A DNA stretch of 64,000 nt from Xenorhabdus lircayensis (lineage in GTDB: Bacteria > Pseudomonadota > Gammaproteobacteria > Enterobacterales > Enterobacteriaceae), in NCBI RefSeq assembly GCF_016306625.1, contig NZ_JACOII010000020.1:1-64000 (forward strand). Reading direction: 5' to 3'. A program made the position numbers and the translations under genes. This document shows, piece after piece, positions 17,916 to 27,834 of the stretch (positions are counted from its first letter, which is position 1; each line of letters opens with the position of its first letter). The notes under the pieces are model-generated. The model saw only the letters and a list, made by a program, of their open reading frames with translations, had not been told where the DNA came from and ran no database searches.

Positions 17916-19268
17916 TTATTCCTTACCGCCCCTGATAGCCCAGAGCTGCATATCTAAGTCAGGGAAATCCCCTGATACGTGGAACGCGATGGAATTTCCT
18001 TGCTGGATCTCTTTCCATGCCGGACTCTTCTGATCCAGACGGAAGTAGGTATATCCAGAATGATATGGCAACTGGCGAGGCGCTGCGGACAGTGCAATCA
18101 GTGGCACACCCGGCAACTGAACGCTGACCAGATCGCGGATTCTTTCCATCGAAGTGACTTTGGTTTGCTGGACGAACTGACGACGCAACTGTTCCTGCGG
18201 CGTACTGGCGCTGATTGCCAGTACGAATTCGGCTTTGCGCAGCAGATCGTTGTCGTGGAGCGTTGCCACACGAATGCCACCTTCGTTCTGTTTCAGCGCA
18301 ATCGACGTTGCACGTGGTGTCAGAACGACGTTCAACGCATCACGGATTGCGTGCATTACGTCTTGGAAGGTGTCCGTCAGGTTATTGTGATCGTATGCGA
18401 GCACATTCCCCGGCAGGCGGCTTGCATCGGTGAAAGTTCTCAGTTCACCACAAGTCTGGAGTAGCTCGGTATATAAATACAGTGGGTGCAGGACGGTCTG
18501 TTTTGCATAATGGTTGTACAGAGGTTGAACGCGGTTGAGCAATTGCAGCATCATGAATTCTGCCACATCGGCAACGCCTTGCTGACCCGGTGAACCGATA
18601 CGTTTAGCCAGTGTTCTTGAGCGCTCTGTCAGCAGACCATCGATTTCCACCATGAAACGCTTGAGTTTGTCGGCCACGAAGATCGACAAACACGTCGGAA
18701 TAAATTCGTTATCCAGAACGATGGTGCCATCTTTTTGCTTTTCTTTGATGCGGCATAGTGGGATCGCAGTGTAAGCGCTCATGTCCTCAGAGCCTTGCAT
18801 CAGGACTGGCGTCAATTGGGCAAGGTTGAGAGCGAAGGAATCACCGCCCTTGGTATGCAGGTCACGGATATCGGTAGGCAGTTCCCGATAACGCACGGCG
18901 CTCTGGATTTCGGCATCCCGATCAGCAATTTCCCGAATGGTGTCGCTGGACATCGGCAACGCCAGATAGATATCTTTGCTTTTCAGATCATTGATGTTTT
19001 CGATATCCAGCGGTTTTGGCAGCAAATCTTGGCTAGGCGCAGAAAATAGGGTGCCATCAGGCATAATGCCACTGGCTTCGGTAATCCCGATGCGCCCCAG
19101 TTTGAGCAAGTCATCATTGATGCTCAAAGAGCTGAAACCGTGAGCATAAGGTGTCAACACGGAAACCAGGCTATGTGCCAGATAATCAATATGTTTCTGT
19201 TGTTGCTGAAAATGTTGTGGTTTGATGAATAATCCTTCGTGCCAAATCACCCGATTTTTACCCGGCAT
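17916..19268 (-). CDS. tssK: TssK baseplate protein
   Basis: This 450-residue protein opens with the typical TssK signature VIWHEGLFIKPQHFQQQ and continues with YTAIPLCRIKEK and PLYLYTELLQTCGEL. TssK links the baseplate to the TssL/TssM membrane complex. Length and order, between tssJ and tssL, are normal. It is separated from tssJ by 2 bp. Confidence 0.96.
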   Translation of the reverse strand: MPGKNRVIWHEGLFIKPQHFQQQQKHIDYLAHSLVSVLTPYAHGFSSLSINDDLLKLGRIGITEASGIMPDGTLFSAPSQDLLPKPLDIENINDLKSKDIYLALPMSSDTIREIADRDAEIQSAVRYRELPTDIRDLHTKGGDSFALNLAQLTPVLMQGSEDMSAYTAIPLCRIKEKQKDGTIVLDNEFIPTCLSIFVADKLKRFMVEIDGLLTERSRTLAKRIGSPGQQGVADVAEFMMLQLLNRVQPLYNHYAKQTVLHPLYLYTELLQTCGELRTFTDASRLPGNVLAYDHNNLTDTFQDVMHAIRDALNVVLTPRATSIALKQNEGGIRVATLHDNDLLRKAEFVLAISASTPQEQLRRQFVQQTKVTSMERIRDLVSVQLPGVPLIALSAAPRQLPYHSGYTYFRLDQKSPAWKEIQQGNSIAFHVSGDFPDLDMQLWAIRGGKE

Positions 19269-19270
19269 GA

Positions 19271-19825
19271 TTACTCCTCCTCTTTTCTAAGTTCGACGTC
19301 GTTATTTCTGACATGCACCAAGATGTTGTAATGGCGGCCGATGTCTTTTACTCGGATGATCTTTTTCCATTCAGATTGATTTGCATCTGCATAATGAACG
19401 ATGACACCGATGTAGCGGTTCTTCTTTTCCAATGTGATTGTTTCCAGAGGCTTGTATTGCCCCGGCAACAGGGTGTAATCCTGATGATCTATGTAGTTTT
19501 TCCCCAGCGCTTTTTCGAGTTTGTCGCTTTCAAGCTGGTCGTAATCGGCAGCCAGAAAACGCGAGTCTTCACTGAGGTAAACCAGATTCATTTCAACAGG
19601 AGCCGCTTCACCACTTTCATTGGGGTTGATGTCGGGTTCGGCCAGCAATGTAATGTTGGCAACAGAGGCCTGATCATCAGGTTTACCTACCGGTGTGGAA
19701 GGATCCCAGATAACCTGGCCAACTTTCTTTGTTGCATTCCATGCACTGCTACAGCCGTTCAGCAACATCACTGACAGCAATAAAATCCCTACAGCCCATA
19801 TACGGCGACTAGCGGAATGTGTCAT
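19271..19825 (-). CDS. tssJ: TssJ outer-membrane lipoprotein
   Basis: This 184-residue lipoprotein has a signal sequence ending in lipobox LLNGC (Cys25). A transthyretin-like beta-sandwich body (VANITLLAEPDINPN; RYIGVIVHYADANQSEWKKIIRV) follows, which is typical of TssJ/VasD. It anchors TssM to the outer membrane. The start overlaps the end of the FHA gene by 17 bp. Confidence 0.94.
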   Translation of the reverse strand: MTHSASRRIWAVGILLLSVMLLNGCSSAWNATKKVGQVIWDPSTPVGKPDDQASVANITLLAEPDINPNESGEAAPVEMNLVYLSEDSRFLAADYDQLESDKLEKALGKNYIDHQDYTLLPGQYKPLETITLEKKNRYIGVIVHYADANQSEWKKIIRVKDIGRHYNILVHVRNNDVELRKEEE

Positions 19826-21104
19826 TGCTAGATTCCTCTAAGCCCTGACGCAGTGCGCGGTCATAGGCCTGCTCATACACCTCACGGAACAACTTCTCGA
19901 ACCCTTGCTGGCGGCTGGAAGCTAATTCGCGGTAATAGTTGGTGTACATTTCCCATGCCCAGGATTCATCTTTATTCTTGACTTCGTTGCTACGGCGATA
20001 ATGTGAAAAACGGCGAAGCAATTGCTCTGGAGAAAAGGCTTCCAGCATCGTGTCCAGCGCGGCAGAAATAGCCGTACGGTTAGCCTGATAATGCAGTTGC
20101 AGGTTTTGCAGACTTTCCGCTACTGCCGACGGTGCGGACAGGTGAACCGGGCTTTTCTGATCCGAGAACATCACCTGCATGGTGGTGTCATAATCCATAT
20201 TCAGGCGCAGTGGATTATCTTCGATAGGACGAAGTTGTTTATCACGCAGTCCATGCTGTTCGCGCTGGAGAGCCAATAGCCCTTCAATGGCGGCTTTCAT
20301 GGTTTTGCCCATCTCTTGCAGAAAGTCATTCGCCTGCTGGCTATCGTGCAGGGGCAATCGAGCTTCCAGCCCACGCATGAGAGGAGTAATGGCAACATGA
20401 TCAACATCCATATCTTCGTACTGCCGATCGGAAGCGATATCCGGTAAATCAAGGAACTCCTGATCCATAACACTGCCTCGGTTATCAGAAATAGGGTTGG
20501 CAAATGGGGGTGATTGGTGATGATCCGGCGGCAAAAGCTGTTCCGTATCATCAGCCTCAACCTGCGGTTTCAGCGTGGTCAGACTCTCGCTATCAAGTAC
20601 CCTGAGTGGATCATCACTGAAACGGTGCATAACAGTCGGAGCAATGCTTTCATCGTGGGCAAACACGGATTTTTGTACCGGTACGCCTTCCATCATGGCA
20701 TCCAGTGGATTGCTATAACTGGAAACCAATGATTCAGGCGATACGGTTGAAGGATCAACGCGATCTGCCTCAGAAAAGCTGATGTGGATCTTGACGGACA
20801 AATTGCCCACCTTGATCTGATCGCCTTGCTGTAAGCGGATCAAACTTGACTGAGGTGTTAATACTGCATTGTTGATCTTAACGGACTCAGTAAGCACTTG
20901 CAGGCAGAATGCCCCATCCTGCCACTTGATGGCGAATTGTGATGGGTGGATATTGCCCTGCTGATCTTGCACAGACCAAAGGTGGCTTTCACTGCTACCG
21001 ACCGTACCGCCCTGTGTCGAGAACTGACCACCGGCTGCTTTACCACTTTCCAGTTGCTCGCTGTTAAGAACCCGCAACGAAAGGGTTGGTTGATGTGTTT
21101 CCAT
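19809..21104 (-). CDS. tagH: FHA-domain T6SS protein (TagH/Fha)
   Basis: This 431-residue protein starts at the METHQP ATG (21104), just after the tssG stop; a longer frame to 21173 would overlap tssG heavily. An N-terminal FHA-like domain (about 5-110) is followed by a low-complexity middle and the conserved C-terminal domain of T6SS FHA proteins (AVAESLQNLQ; FSPEQLLRRFSHYRR; WEMYTNYYRELAS). In other systems, FHA proteins are phospho-regulated by PpkA/PppA, but neither is encoded in this cluster. The FHA core (GSSESHLWSVQD then HPSQFAI) lacks the usual Arg and His phosphopeptide-contact residues, so phosphothreonine binding is doubtful. Confidence 0.86.
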   Translation of the reverse strand: METHQPTLSLRVLNSEQLESGKAAGGQFSTQGGTVGSSESHLWSVQDQQGNIHPSQFAIKWQDGAFCLQVLTESVKINNAVLTPQSSLIRLQQGDQIKVGNLSVKIHISFSEADRVDPSTVSPESLVSSYSNPLDAMMEGVPVQKSVFAHDESIAPTVMHRFSDDPLRVLDSESLTTLKPQVEADDTEQLLPPDHHQSPPFANPISDNRGSVMDQEFLDLPDIASDRQYEDMDVDHVAITPLMRGLEARLPLHDSQQANDFLQEMGKTMKAAIEGLLALQREQHGLRDKQLRPIEDNPLRLNMDYDTTMQVMFSDQKSPVHLSAPSAVAESLQNLQLHYQANRTAISAALDTMLEAFSPEQLLRRFSHYRRSNEVKNKDESWAWEMYTNYYRELASSRQQGFEKLFREVYEQAYDRALRQGLEESSNDTFR

Positions 21105-21109
21105 AGTCG

Positions 21110-22162
21110 TTATTCCATAACTGAAATTGTGACAAAGGGTTTCTTTTCCGGTTCGCCGAGAAAACTGGTCCACCCCAGATGGTTATTCTGCTTCGCCCCC
21201 AACACCATGCCGCTGACCTGATTTTCAGCCAGACCAAGACGCAGTTCCCAGGCAAACTGACTGCGCATGACGAAAGAAATGAACATCACCAAAGGGAGAT
21301 AGTTCTTTCCCTCAGGCAGGAATGACAGGAACCGATCACGTGTCAGGTTATTGATACTGAGCAGGAATTTCCCGCTGTAATCGCCAACCCATGAACCGAT
21401 GGTGAAGTTATGACCCAACACGGACAGCTCGGTGTCGCCAATTTTCTGCCCTTTATTGGTTCCCCCCAGACGGTTCTGCTGATCCATTGGGATCGTGACC
21501 TTCCGGAATTGCCAGCCGTGCAGCGTAACGTCCTGCAAATCAAAACAGTGGGAAACAAGGCTGCATATCACTTCCGGTGAACGGCCGGGACTTGCCAGCA
21601 ATCCGGCATACGCCAGCATTTTGCTGTGATTGATGTTCAACATCCGGCGGTTGACTTCACTGCCCAAACCGACGAGAGAGAACATACGCTGGGAAAAGTT
21701 ATCTTCCCCACTCTGCTTGAAGCAGATGTAATAGCGATATTTCCGCCAGATCTGATGCAGGATCGTGATTAAGCGATGGTTGAAAATGTTGAGAAAATCC
21801 GTCAGACGGTTTTCTCCCTGAGCATCTTCCCATGCCAGTGAATCCAGATAGTAGCCTGGCATCGGAGACTGGCTGCCGTGCAATCCCATAAAGGAAACTT
21901 CCAACTCGAAGTATCCCCGTTTAGACTGCGCAAGCGAGATGACATCACGAGTCGGAAATGCCAGACTGGCACTGGATCGGAAACGGACAGACTCCAGATC
22001 GGGACGATCTGTCTCTCCGGTGTTCTCCCACGCTACCGCCAGCCGGTTAAGCAACTCAACCAGCTGGTAAAAGTTGTATCGTGAGATGTCCAATGCCAGC
22101 GGTGTGGCAGGATCCTGCTCAGTGATTACATCAACGAGTGTTGACCTATCTGTACCGGCCAT
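21110..22162 (-). CDS. tssG: TssG baseplate wedge protein
   Basis: This 350-residue TssG/VasB protein has the typical N-terminal YNFYQLVELLNRL, central FHALF-type region (FLNIFNHRLITILHQIWRKY) and RLGLAENQVSGMVLGA near the end. It forms the baseplate wedge with TssE and TssF. It overlaps the tssF end by 37 bp, which favours coupled translation. Confidence 0.95.
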   Translation of the reverse strand: MAGTDRSTLVDVITEQDPATPLALDISRYNFYQLVELLNRLAVAWENTGETDRPDLESVRFRSSASLAFPTRDVISLAQSKRGYFELEVSFMGLHGSQSPMPGYYLDSLAWEDAQGENRLTDFLNIFNHRLITILHQIWRKYRYYICFKQSGEDNFSQRMFSLVGLGSEVNRRMLNINHSKMLAYAGLLASPGRSPEVICSLVSHCFDLQDVTLHGWQFRKVTIPMDQQNRLGGTNKGQKIGDTELSVLGHNFTIGSWVGDYSGKFLLSINNLTRDRFLSFLPEGKNYLPLVMFISFVMRSQFAWELRLGLAENQVSGMVLGAKQNNHLGWTSFLGEPEKKPFVTISVME

Positions 22163-23958
22163 TCATAACATTCCTGATTATCTAAATTGATTACCTTCAA
22201 CATATGAAAAGCATTGACGCTGGCATACAGTGAGAAAAATCGTGACAGAATCGTACTGAACAGATAAAGCTCGCCTTCTGAGCTGAATGCCTGTTGCCGG
22301 ATATATAGCGTTGAGCGCAACCCACGCACAGGCTGCCCACGGAACAGACGATCTGTCGGCTCTGTTTCAATCTTTTCAATGGCATCGAGCCTTTTCTGCG
22401 ATGAGCGCTTAGACTGCCGGTTGTGGATACTTGGGAAATCGTAGGTACGCAGTACCTGTTTCAACGCGTCCCTATCCAGCAATGACATATAGTTCAGCGA
22501 CATATTTGACAGCAGTGACCAGTGCAAACCACCATCCAACAGAGGATAGAGAGGCACTGACGGCCGAGTGATATTGCGGAATGTCGCAAACGTCGGACTG
22601 CCGATGGAAGGGTAATTAATGTCGCCGACACGCAGCTCCAACGGTAATTCGCGGTTGGTACAGGTCAGGCTGATAGAGACATTCTCTTTCAGCTTGAGTC
22701 TGAGCAAATCTGACTCATCTCCCCGAACGAATGAGATGAAATGTTCCAATCCTCGGCGGAAAGGGGATTCTTTCACCCGAAGGCGGTAATAACGCATTGA
22801 ACGTTCGTCTTCGTTATCAATCTGGTGATTGAAACTCTCAAACGGGGTATAAACCCTCGCACCAATACGTGCGCGGCTACGTTCACCATTTTCTCCGGTC
22901 AACCAACTTTCTACGCCATCAACGGAGAAAATATCGTAGTTATCCGGCAAACTGTAACTGGCTTTCAATGGGTATTCAGTCTGGCTACCATTGAGTTCGA
23001 TCGCTTCACTGTCCATTGAGAACAGGTTGATCGCCGGTGTGCAGTGCAGACGGAAAGTGTCATGACGGATCTTCGCTTCTGGTGGAAGCGCCTGAGAAAA
23101 ATGTAAATTCAGTTTGAAATCTTTGGTCTTGAGATCTTCAGGCAGTTTCGGGAAGCCTTTCACATCAAAAAACAAGAAGCTTTCTGCAAAACAGAAATAT
23201 TCCTGCAAAATGCGATAGCCCATATAGGCGTTTTTCGGGTAAGGCAACAGCGCATCTTCCCGCTCAAATCCCACTGGCACAAAATCAAAATCCGGCAGAG
23301 GGATCACCATATCGCCCACCACCAATTCCGCTTTTCTAAAGTAATAGCAGAGCCAGAAATAGAGCTGGGACGTGGTATAGTCATCACCACTCAGATAAAA
23401 GCGCAGCTTATCCAGTTCCAATTCATGCAGGTTCAGCTCAGTTTTCGATGCAAAATTCAGGCCGATAATCCCGTTTTCATTACTGTTATTGACGGAGATG
23501 TCACGGATGGAAAACGGAAACAGCCAAACATCACGGCAGAGCGTGAAAGTACAGCGGCCGTGATCGTCTTTTTTACCACCCGATTTTTCGTTCGAATAAA
23601 TATCATCTTGAGTGGATAGCGTGTGGCTCATAATCTGTGTGCCACGCTTGACCTGTGTCGCTTTCGTCACAACGCTCTCATCGGGGGTATACTCGATGAT
23701 AGTCATGCTTGGGGTTGGACGCAGATAGTTCGGCCAGAGCATATTGAGCAGGCCGTGGGTCAATTCAGGGAACTGATCATCAATCTTTGCCCGCAGGTTG
23801 CCGGTCAGAAATGCAAAACCTTCCAGTAAACGCTCAACGTCGGGGTCAGAACCTTGTTCTGACAGAAATGCGGCAAGATGAGGGCGTTCAACTGCGGCTT
23901 CTTTCCCCAGTTGTCGCAGATAGTTCAACTCATCTCTGAAATATTTTTCAAATGACAT
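22126..23958 (-). CDS. tssF: TssF baseplate wedge protein
   Basis: This 610-residue TssF/VasA protein starts with YFRDELNYLRQLGKEAA and GSDPDVERLLEGFAFLTGN, the family's hallmark N-terminus. It contains FRRGLEHFISFVRGDESDLL-type late motifs. It builds the wedge complex around VgrG with TssG and TssE. It begins directly after the tssE stop with no gap. Confidence 0.96.
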   Translation of the reverse strand: MSFEKYFRDELNYLRQLGKEAAVERPHLAAFLSEQGSDPDVERLLEGFAFLTGNLRAKIDDQFPELTHGLLNMLWPNYLRPTPSMTIIEYTPDESVVTKATQVKRGTQIMSHTLSTQDDIYSNEKSGGKKDDHGRCTFTLCRDVWLFPFSIRDISVNNSNENGIIGLNFASKTELNLHELELDKLRFYLSGDDYTTSQLYFWLCYYFRKAELVVGDMVIPLPDFDFVPVGFEREDALLPYPKNAYMGYRILQEYFCFAESFLFFDVKGFPKLPEDLKTKDFKLNLHFSQALPPEAKIRHDTFRLHCTPAINLFSMDSEAIELNGSQTEYPLKASYSLPDNYDIFSVDGVESWLTGENGERSRARIGARVYTPFESFNHQIDNEDERSMRYYRLRVKESPFRRGLEHFISFVRGDESDLLRLKLKENVSISLTCTNRELPLELRVGDINYPSIGSPTFATFRNITRPSVPLYPLLDGGLHWSLLSNMSLNYMSLLDRDALKQVLRTYDFPSIHNRQSKRSSQKRLDAIEKIETEPTDRLFRGQPVRGLRSTLYIRQQAFSSEGELYLFSTILSRFFSLYASVNAFHMLKVINLDNQECYEWPVQIGQHSLM

Positions 23959-24399
23959 TTATTGAGTTCGCTCCAGGCAATAGCGCCGGTTGTTATCCAA
24001 CTGGATGCTAAATTCCACAAGGTCGTTGATATCATCCAGAAAGATTTCAGCGCTGATATGAAAGCTCAACAGCAACGGATCTGAGTCATCATTGATAGCG
24101 CTAACAGAAACCGCTGATATTCTGGGTTCGTAATTTCTGATGCACTCTTCAATCGCCCATTCGATACTTTGCTTGAAATCCACCGATGTCGCGGTTGCGT
24201 CATTGAGATCAATGACACCCAATTCAATGGCACTTTGACTGGCACCGGGACGGGAATTCAGCACTTCATTCAAATGCTTCTTGATAGAATCAAGCAGCCC
24301 ACGCATCCTTGACTGACGGGAAGAGCCGGAGCCCTTCCCTTGAATGCGCTCGAACAGACTGGCAGAGCTGCCTCTGTTCCAACTGTACAGCGCAGCCAT
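23959..24399 (-). CDS. tssE: TssE gp25-like baseplate protein
   Basis: This 146-residue gp25-like protein (SLFERIQGKG; VLNSRPGASQSAIELGVIDL; SIEWAIEECIRNYEPRI) starts sheath polymerisation on the baseplate. Size and motifs are normal. It lies 2 bp after tssC and directly abuts tssF. Confidence 0.95.
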   Translation of the reverse strand: MAALYSWNRGSSASLFERIQGKGSGSSRQSRMRGLLDSIKKHLNEVLNSRPGASQSAIELGVIDLNDATATSVDFKQSIEWAIEECIRNYEPRISAVSVSAINDDSDPLLLSFHISAEIFLDDINDLVEFSIQLDNNRRYCLERTQ

Positions 24400-24401
24400 G
24401 A

Positions 24402-25880
24402 TTATTCCTTATCCAAACGCCCGACCAGAGACAGCTCGAAGCTTGCACCCATGTACTTGAAGTGTGGGCGAACTTGCATCGCAACCTGGTACCAGCCTGG
24501 ATCGCCTTCAACATCCAGAACCTTGATTTCCGCTGCACGCAGAGGACGACGGCTACGAACGTCAGTTGGTGGGTTTTCCTGATCAGCAATGTACTGTTTC
24601 AGCCACATGTTCAGTTCGCGTTCCAGATCCTGACGCTCTTTCCAAGAGCCGATCTGTTCACGCTGCAATACTTTGATGTAGTGAGCCAGACGGTTAATGA
24701 TGAACATGTACGGAAGCTGCGTACCCAACTTATAGTTGGTTTCCGCGATTTTCCCTTCACGGGTATTTGGGAAAACTTTTGGCTTCTGAACCGAGTTTGC
24801 AGAGAAGAATGCTGCGTTATCGCTGCCCTTACGCATAGTCAGGGTGATGAAGCCTTCTTCTGCCAGTTCAAATTCACGGCGGTCAGTAATCAGAACTTCA
24901 GTTGGGATCTTCGCCTGAACCTGACCCATTGCTTCGTACAGGTGAACAGGCAGGTCACTCACGGCACCGCCGCTCTGTGGACCGATGATGTTTGGACACC
25001 AGCGATATTTAGCGAAGCTGTCAGTCAGACAACTTGCCAGCAAGTACGCAGTGTTGCCCCACAGGAAGTGCTCGTGGTCACGGCTGACATTTTCCTGATA
25101 GTTGAAGTTTTTGATTGGGTTTTCAACATTGGAATAAGGCAGACGCAGCAAGAAACGTGGTGCAGTCAGACCTAAGTAACGTGAATCTTCCGATTCGCGC
25201 AGCGCACGCCATTTAGTGTGTGAAGGGCCTTCGAAGACAGACTTCAGATCCTTGATGGCTGGCAGATCGGTAAAGCTATTAACACCAAAGAATTCAGGTG
25301 AAACAGAAGACAAGAATGGTGAGTGAGCCATTGCACCAACGGCACTGACGTACTGCATCAATTTAATGTCAGGTGAGGTATTGCTGAACGCATAGTTACC
25401 GATGACTGTAGCAACCGGTTCACCACCGAACTGACCGTAGCCTGTGGAGTAAACGTGCTTGTAAAAACCGGACTGAATAATTTCAGGCGAGAATTCAAAA
25501 TCTTCCAACAGTTCATCTTTAGTGGCATGAATAATGTTGATTTTGATGTTTTCACGGAAATCAGTGCGATCCACCAGAATTTTCAGTGAACGCCAGGAAG
25601 ATTCCAGTTCTTGGAATTGCTTAGCGTGCAGAATTTCGTCCATCTGCTCACTCAGCTTTTTATCCAGCTCAACGATCATTTTATCAACGAGAAGTTTGTT
25701 GATAGGTTCTTCGTTAGAGCCGGTATCCAGAATGCTACCGATAAACGCGGCAACACCTTGTTTAGCGATGTAGTAGCCGTCATTTTCCGGAGTCATTCTC
25801 GCTTGAGACATGATCTCATCAAGCAAGGAGGTCGTTGCGCCAGAAGCAATCGCTGTGCTGTTTTCTTCGTGCTGAGCCAT
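24402..25880 (-). CDS. tssC: TssC/VipB large sheath subunit
   Basis: The 492-residue large subunit of the contractile sheath shows the conserved LESSWRSLKILVDRTDFRENIK, the RFLLRLPYS segment and a C-terminal gp18-like part (NMWLKQYIADQENP; RRPLRAAEIKVLDVEGDPGW). It pairs with TssB. It starts 20 bp after tssB, with AAGGAA upstream. Confidence 0.97.
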   Translation of the reverse strand: MAQHEENSTAIASGATTSLLDEIMSQARMTPENDGYYIAKQGVAAFIGSILDTGSNEEPINKLLVDKMIVELDKKLSEQMDEILHAKQFQELESSWRSLKILVDRTDFRENIKINIIHATKDELLEDFEFSPEIIQSGFYKHVYSTGYGQFGGEPVATVIGNYAFSNTSPDIKLMQYVSAVGAMAHSPFLSSVSPEFFGVNSFTDLPAIKDLKSVFEGPSHTKWRALRESEDSRYLGLTAPRFLLRLPYSNVENPIKNFNYQENVSRDHEHFLWGNTAYLLASCLTDSFAKYRWCPNIIGPQSGGAVSDLPVHLYEAMGQVQAKIPTEVLITDRREFELAEEGFITLTMRKGSDNAAFFSANSVQKPKVFPNTREGKIAETNYKLGTQLPYMFIINRLAHYIKVLQREQIGSWKERQDLERELNMWLKQYIADQENPPTDVRSRRPLRAAEIKVLDVEGDPGWYQVAMQVRPHFKYMGASFELSLVGRLDKE

Positions 25881-25900
25881 TTAAAAATTCCTTTAACCAG

Positions 25901-26398
25901 TTATTTTTTATTGATGATTTCAAGTTCTTTCAGGAGTTGCTCACGAACGGATTCATCATCCAGCAGTGACTGCAAGCGAGTACGAAATGCTGGGATATTG
26001 CCCAATGGACCTTTTAATGCAACTAATGCCTCACGCAGTTCGAGAAGTTTATTTAATTCAGGAACTTTCTTTGCTACATTATCCGGTGAAAAATCACTCA
26101 GTGATTTTATTTCCAGATTAACTGGCAGATCTTCTTCACTTTTTTCATCGAGGCGGTTAGGAACGTTAAAAGTCAGGTTGATGTTCGCTTCATTCATTAC
26201 GGCATTAAAGTTGTTCTTATTGACAGAAACAGTTTGCCGCTCTTCAATTGGCGTATCTTCTTTTTTTCCTTTCAAGTCACCCACAACCAGAAGATTCAGA
26301 GGTAATTCGACTTCTGCGGTCTGATCACCGGTATTAGGAACATACTTAATATTAATTCTTTCTTTCGGAGCTACGCTACCTGGACTATTCTTACTCAT
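25901..26398 (-). CDS. tssB: TssB/VipA small sheath subunit
   Basis: This 165-residue small sheath subunit has the family signature RINIKYVPNTGDQTAEVELPL-like start, LLVVGDL, and SDFSPDNVAKKVPELNKLLELREALVALKGPLGN-type end (shown in pieces by position: about 15-60 and 108-145). It is the first gene of the long minus-strand T6SS operon, so the main promoter should lie in the 917-bp region upstream. AAGGA lies 8 bp before the ATG. Confidence 0.97.
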   Translation of the reverse strand: MSKNSPGSVAPKERINIKYVPNTGDQTAEVELPLNLLVVGDLKGKKEDTPIEERQTVSVNKNNFNAVMNEANINLTFNVPNRLDEKSEEDLPVNLEIKSLSDFSPDNVAKKVPELNKLLELREALVALKGPLGNIPAFRTRLQSLLDDESVREQLLKELEIINKK

Positions 26399-27315
26399 AT
26401 TTGAATCCTTTGGCTAATACAACCATGAACTGTCTAACAACCCATTATTGGTGAGAGAATGATTCCAATGTTTACCCATATAACAAATACGGAAGATCTC
26501 CCTAAAAAAATAGGCTAAAGAAGACAACTATATTTGTAGATACGAATAGTTTTATATCAATATATAGTTAAATAATCAGATATACCCTATCCAGTTGTGG
26601 AAGTAACATCGATATGAAAAATCGTCAAGTTCGAGTTTGACACTTTATTTTTTTGATGTAAAGCCAAAACACAAATTGATAAAGTCCTCTATTCAAGCTT
26701 TTAAACTCTTTATGTCAACTCATAGCCAGTTATAAACAAATTTTTATTCTAAAATAGAGAAAAGTTTGGTTTTACTCTCTGTAAGAGTATGCAGACCTAT
26801 TACCTATCAATTGTATAAAAAGGAACATTTTTCATCTTAACCTGAATAAAATATAACCTGCTAATGGTGACTGATAATTATCGTCAATATTATTTTTTAT
26901 TTTATTTTGATTAATTATGTATCATTACCACCAGAATTATTTTCATTTTTTTGATCTAGATAACACTTTGCAAATGATCATAGAAAACATTTAAATAAAA
27001 AATAAAAAACCATTAAATATCAATAAATTAAAACAAAACAAAAATCGAAGCTCATTTTTAAACCAGTTAAACAAGCTTATTGTTTATGAAAAATCAGCTA
27101 TAAATTTCACAACGGCAATGATTATAAAATTTTTATTTGTCATTGAATTAGAGCGTGTGTTGCATTTTTCAAATGACTTTGCATTAGACAATTTCAGCTT
27201 TATTATTCGCTCCGAGTGTTTGGCAAGCGATAATTTCATTTGATTTATAAATGGGATAATCACGCAAGGAACGAACACTTACACTTATATTGGTAAAATT
27301 TTATAGGATATTCAT
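26399..27315. promoter_or_regulatory. 917-bp AT-rich divergent region between tssB and hcp
   Basis: No gene is seen here. The DNA is strongly AT-rich with many A and T runs and must carry the tssB operon promoter (minus) and the hcp promoter (plus). On the plus strand a loose sigma-70 pair (TTGGCA, then TTTATA 18 bp later, about 27,221-27,250) lies roughly 65 bp before hcp, but it is weak. Only one minimal GG-N10-GC spacing occurs (minus, 26,791-26,804), with poor flanking bases. The composition would suit H-NS-type silencing, which is an inference. Confidence 0.6.
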
Positions 27316-27834
27316 ATGCCAACTCCATGTTATATTTCCATCAATGGTAAAACTCAAGGCAATATTACCGCTGGCGCATTCACTGCTGAATCCGTAGGTA
27401 ATATCTTTGTTCAAGGTCACGAAGACGAAATGCTGGTTCAAGAATTTGACCACATCGTAACTGTTCCAACTGATCCACAGTCTGGACAACCTTCTGGCCA
27501 ACGTGCACATAAGCCATTCCGCTTTACCGTTGCATTGAATAAAGCCGTTCCTCTGCTGTACAACGCACTGGCTTCTGGCGAAATGCTGCCTACCGTAGAA
27601 TTGAAATGGTACCGTACTTCAATCGAAGGTAAACAAGAGCATTTCTTCACGACTAAACTGGAAGATGCAACTATTGTTGACATCGACTGCAAAATGCCAC
27701 ACTGCCAAGATCCAGCAAAAGCAGAATTCACTCAGTTAATTCGTGTTTCTCTTTCTTATCGTAAGATTAACTGGGAACACACTACTGCCGGTACTTCTGG
27801 TGCTGACGACTGGCGCGCACCAATTGTTGCTTAA
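27316..27834 (+). CDS. hcp: Hcp/TssD tail-tube protein
   Basis: This 172-residue Hcp begins MPTPCYISINGKTQGNI and keeps the core GHEDEMLVQEFDHIV, KPFRFTVALNKAVPLLYNAL and ELKWYRTS segments. Hexamers stack into the tube inside the TssB/TssC sheath and can carry small cargo. It is encoded alone and divergent from the main operon, so it can be expressed to a high level independently. AGGA precedes the ATG. There is no C-terminal toxin extension. Confidence 0.97.
   Translation: MPTPCYISINGKTQGNITAGAFTAESVGNIFVQGHEDEMLVQEFDHIVTVPTDPQSGQPSGQRAHKPFRFTVALNKAVPLLYNALASGEMLPTVELKWYRTSIEGKQEHFFTTKLEDATIVDIDCKMPHCQDPAKAEFTQLIRVSLSYRKINWEHTTAGTSGADDWRAPIVA

Noticed and set aside
26791..26804. GG-N10-GC spacing on the minus strand as a sigma-54 promoter for tssB
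   Set aside because: Only the minimal dinucleotides match; flanks (AGGTAA, CTGC) are poor, the site is almost 400 bp from tssB, and one such match is expected by chance in this much DNA.
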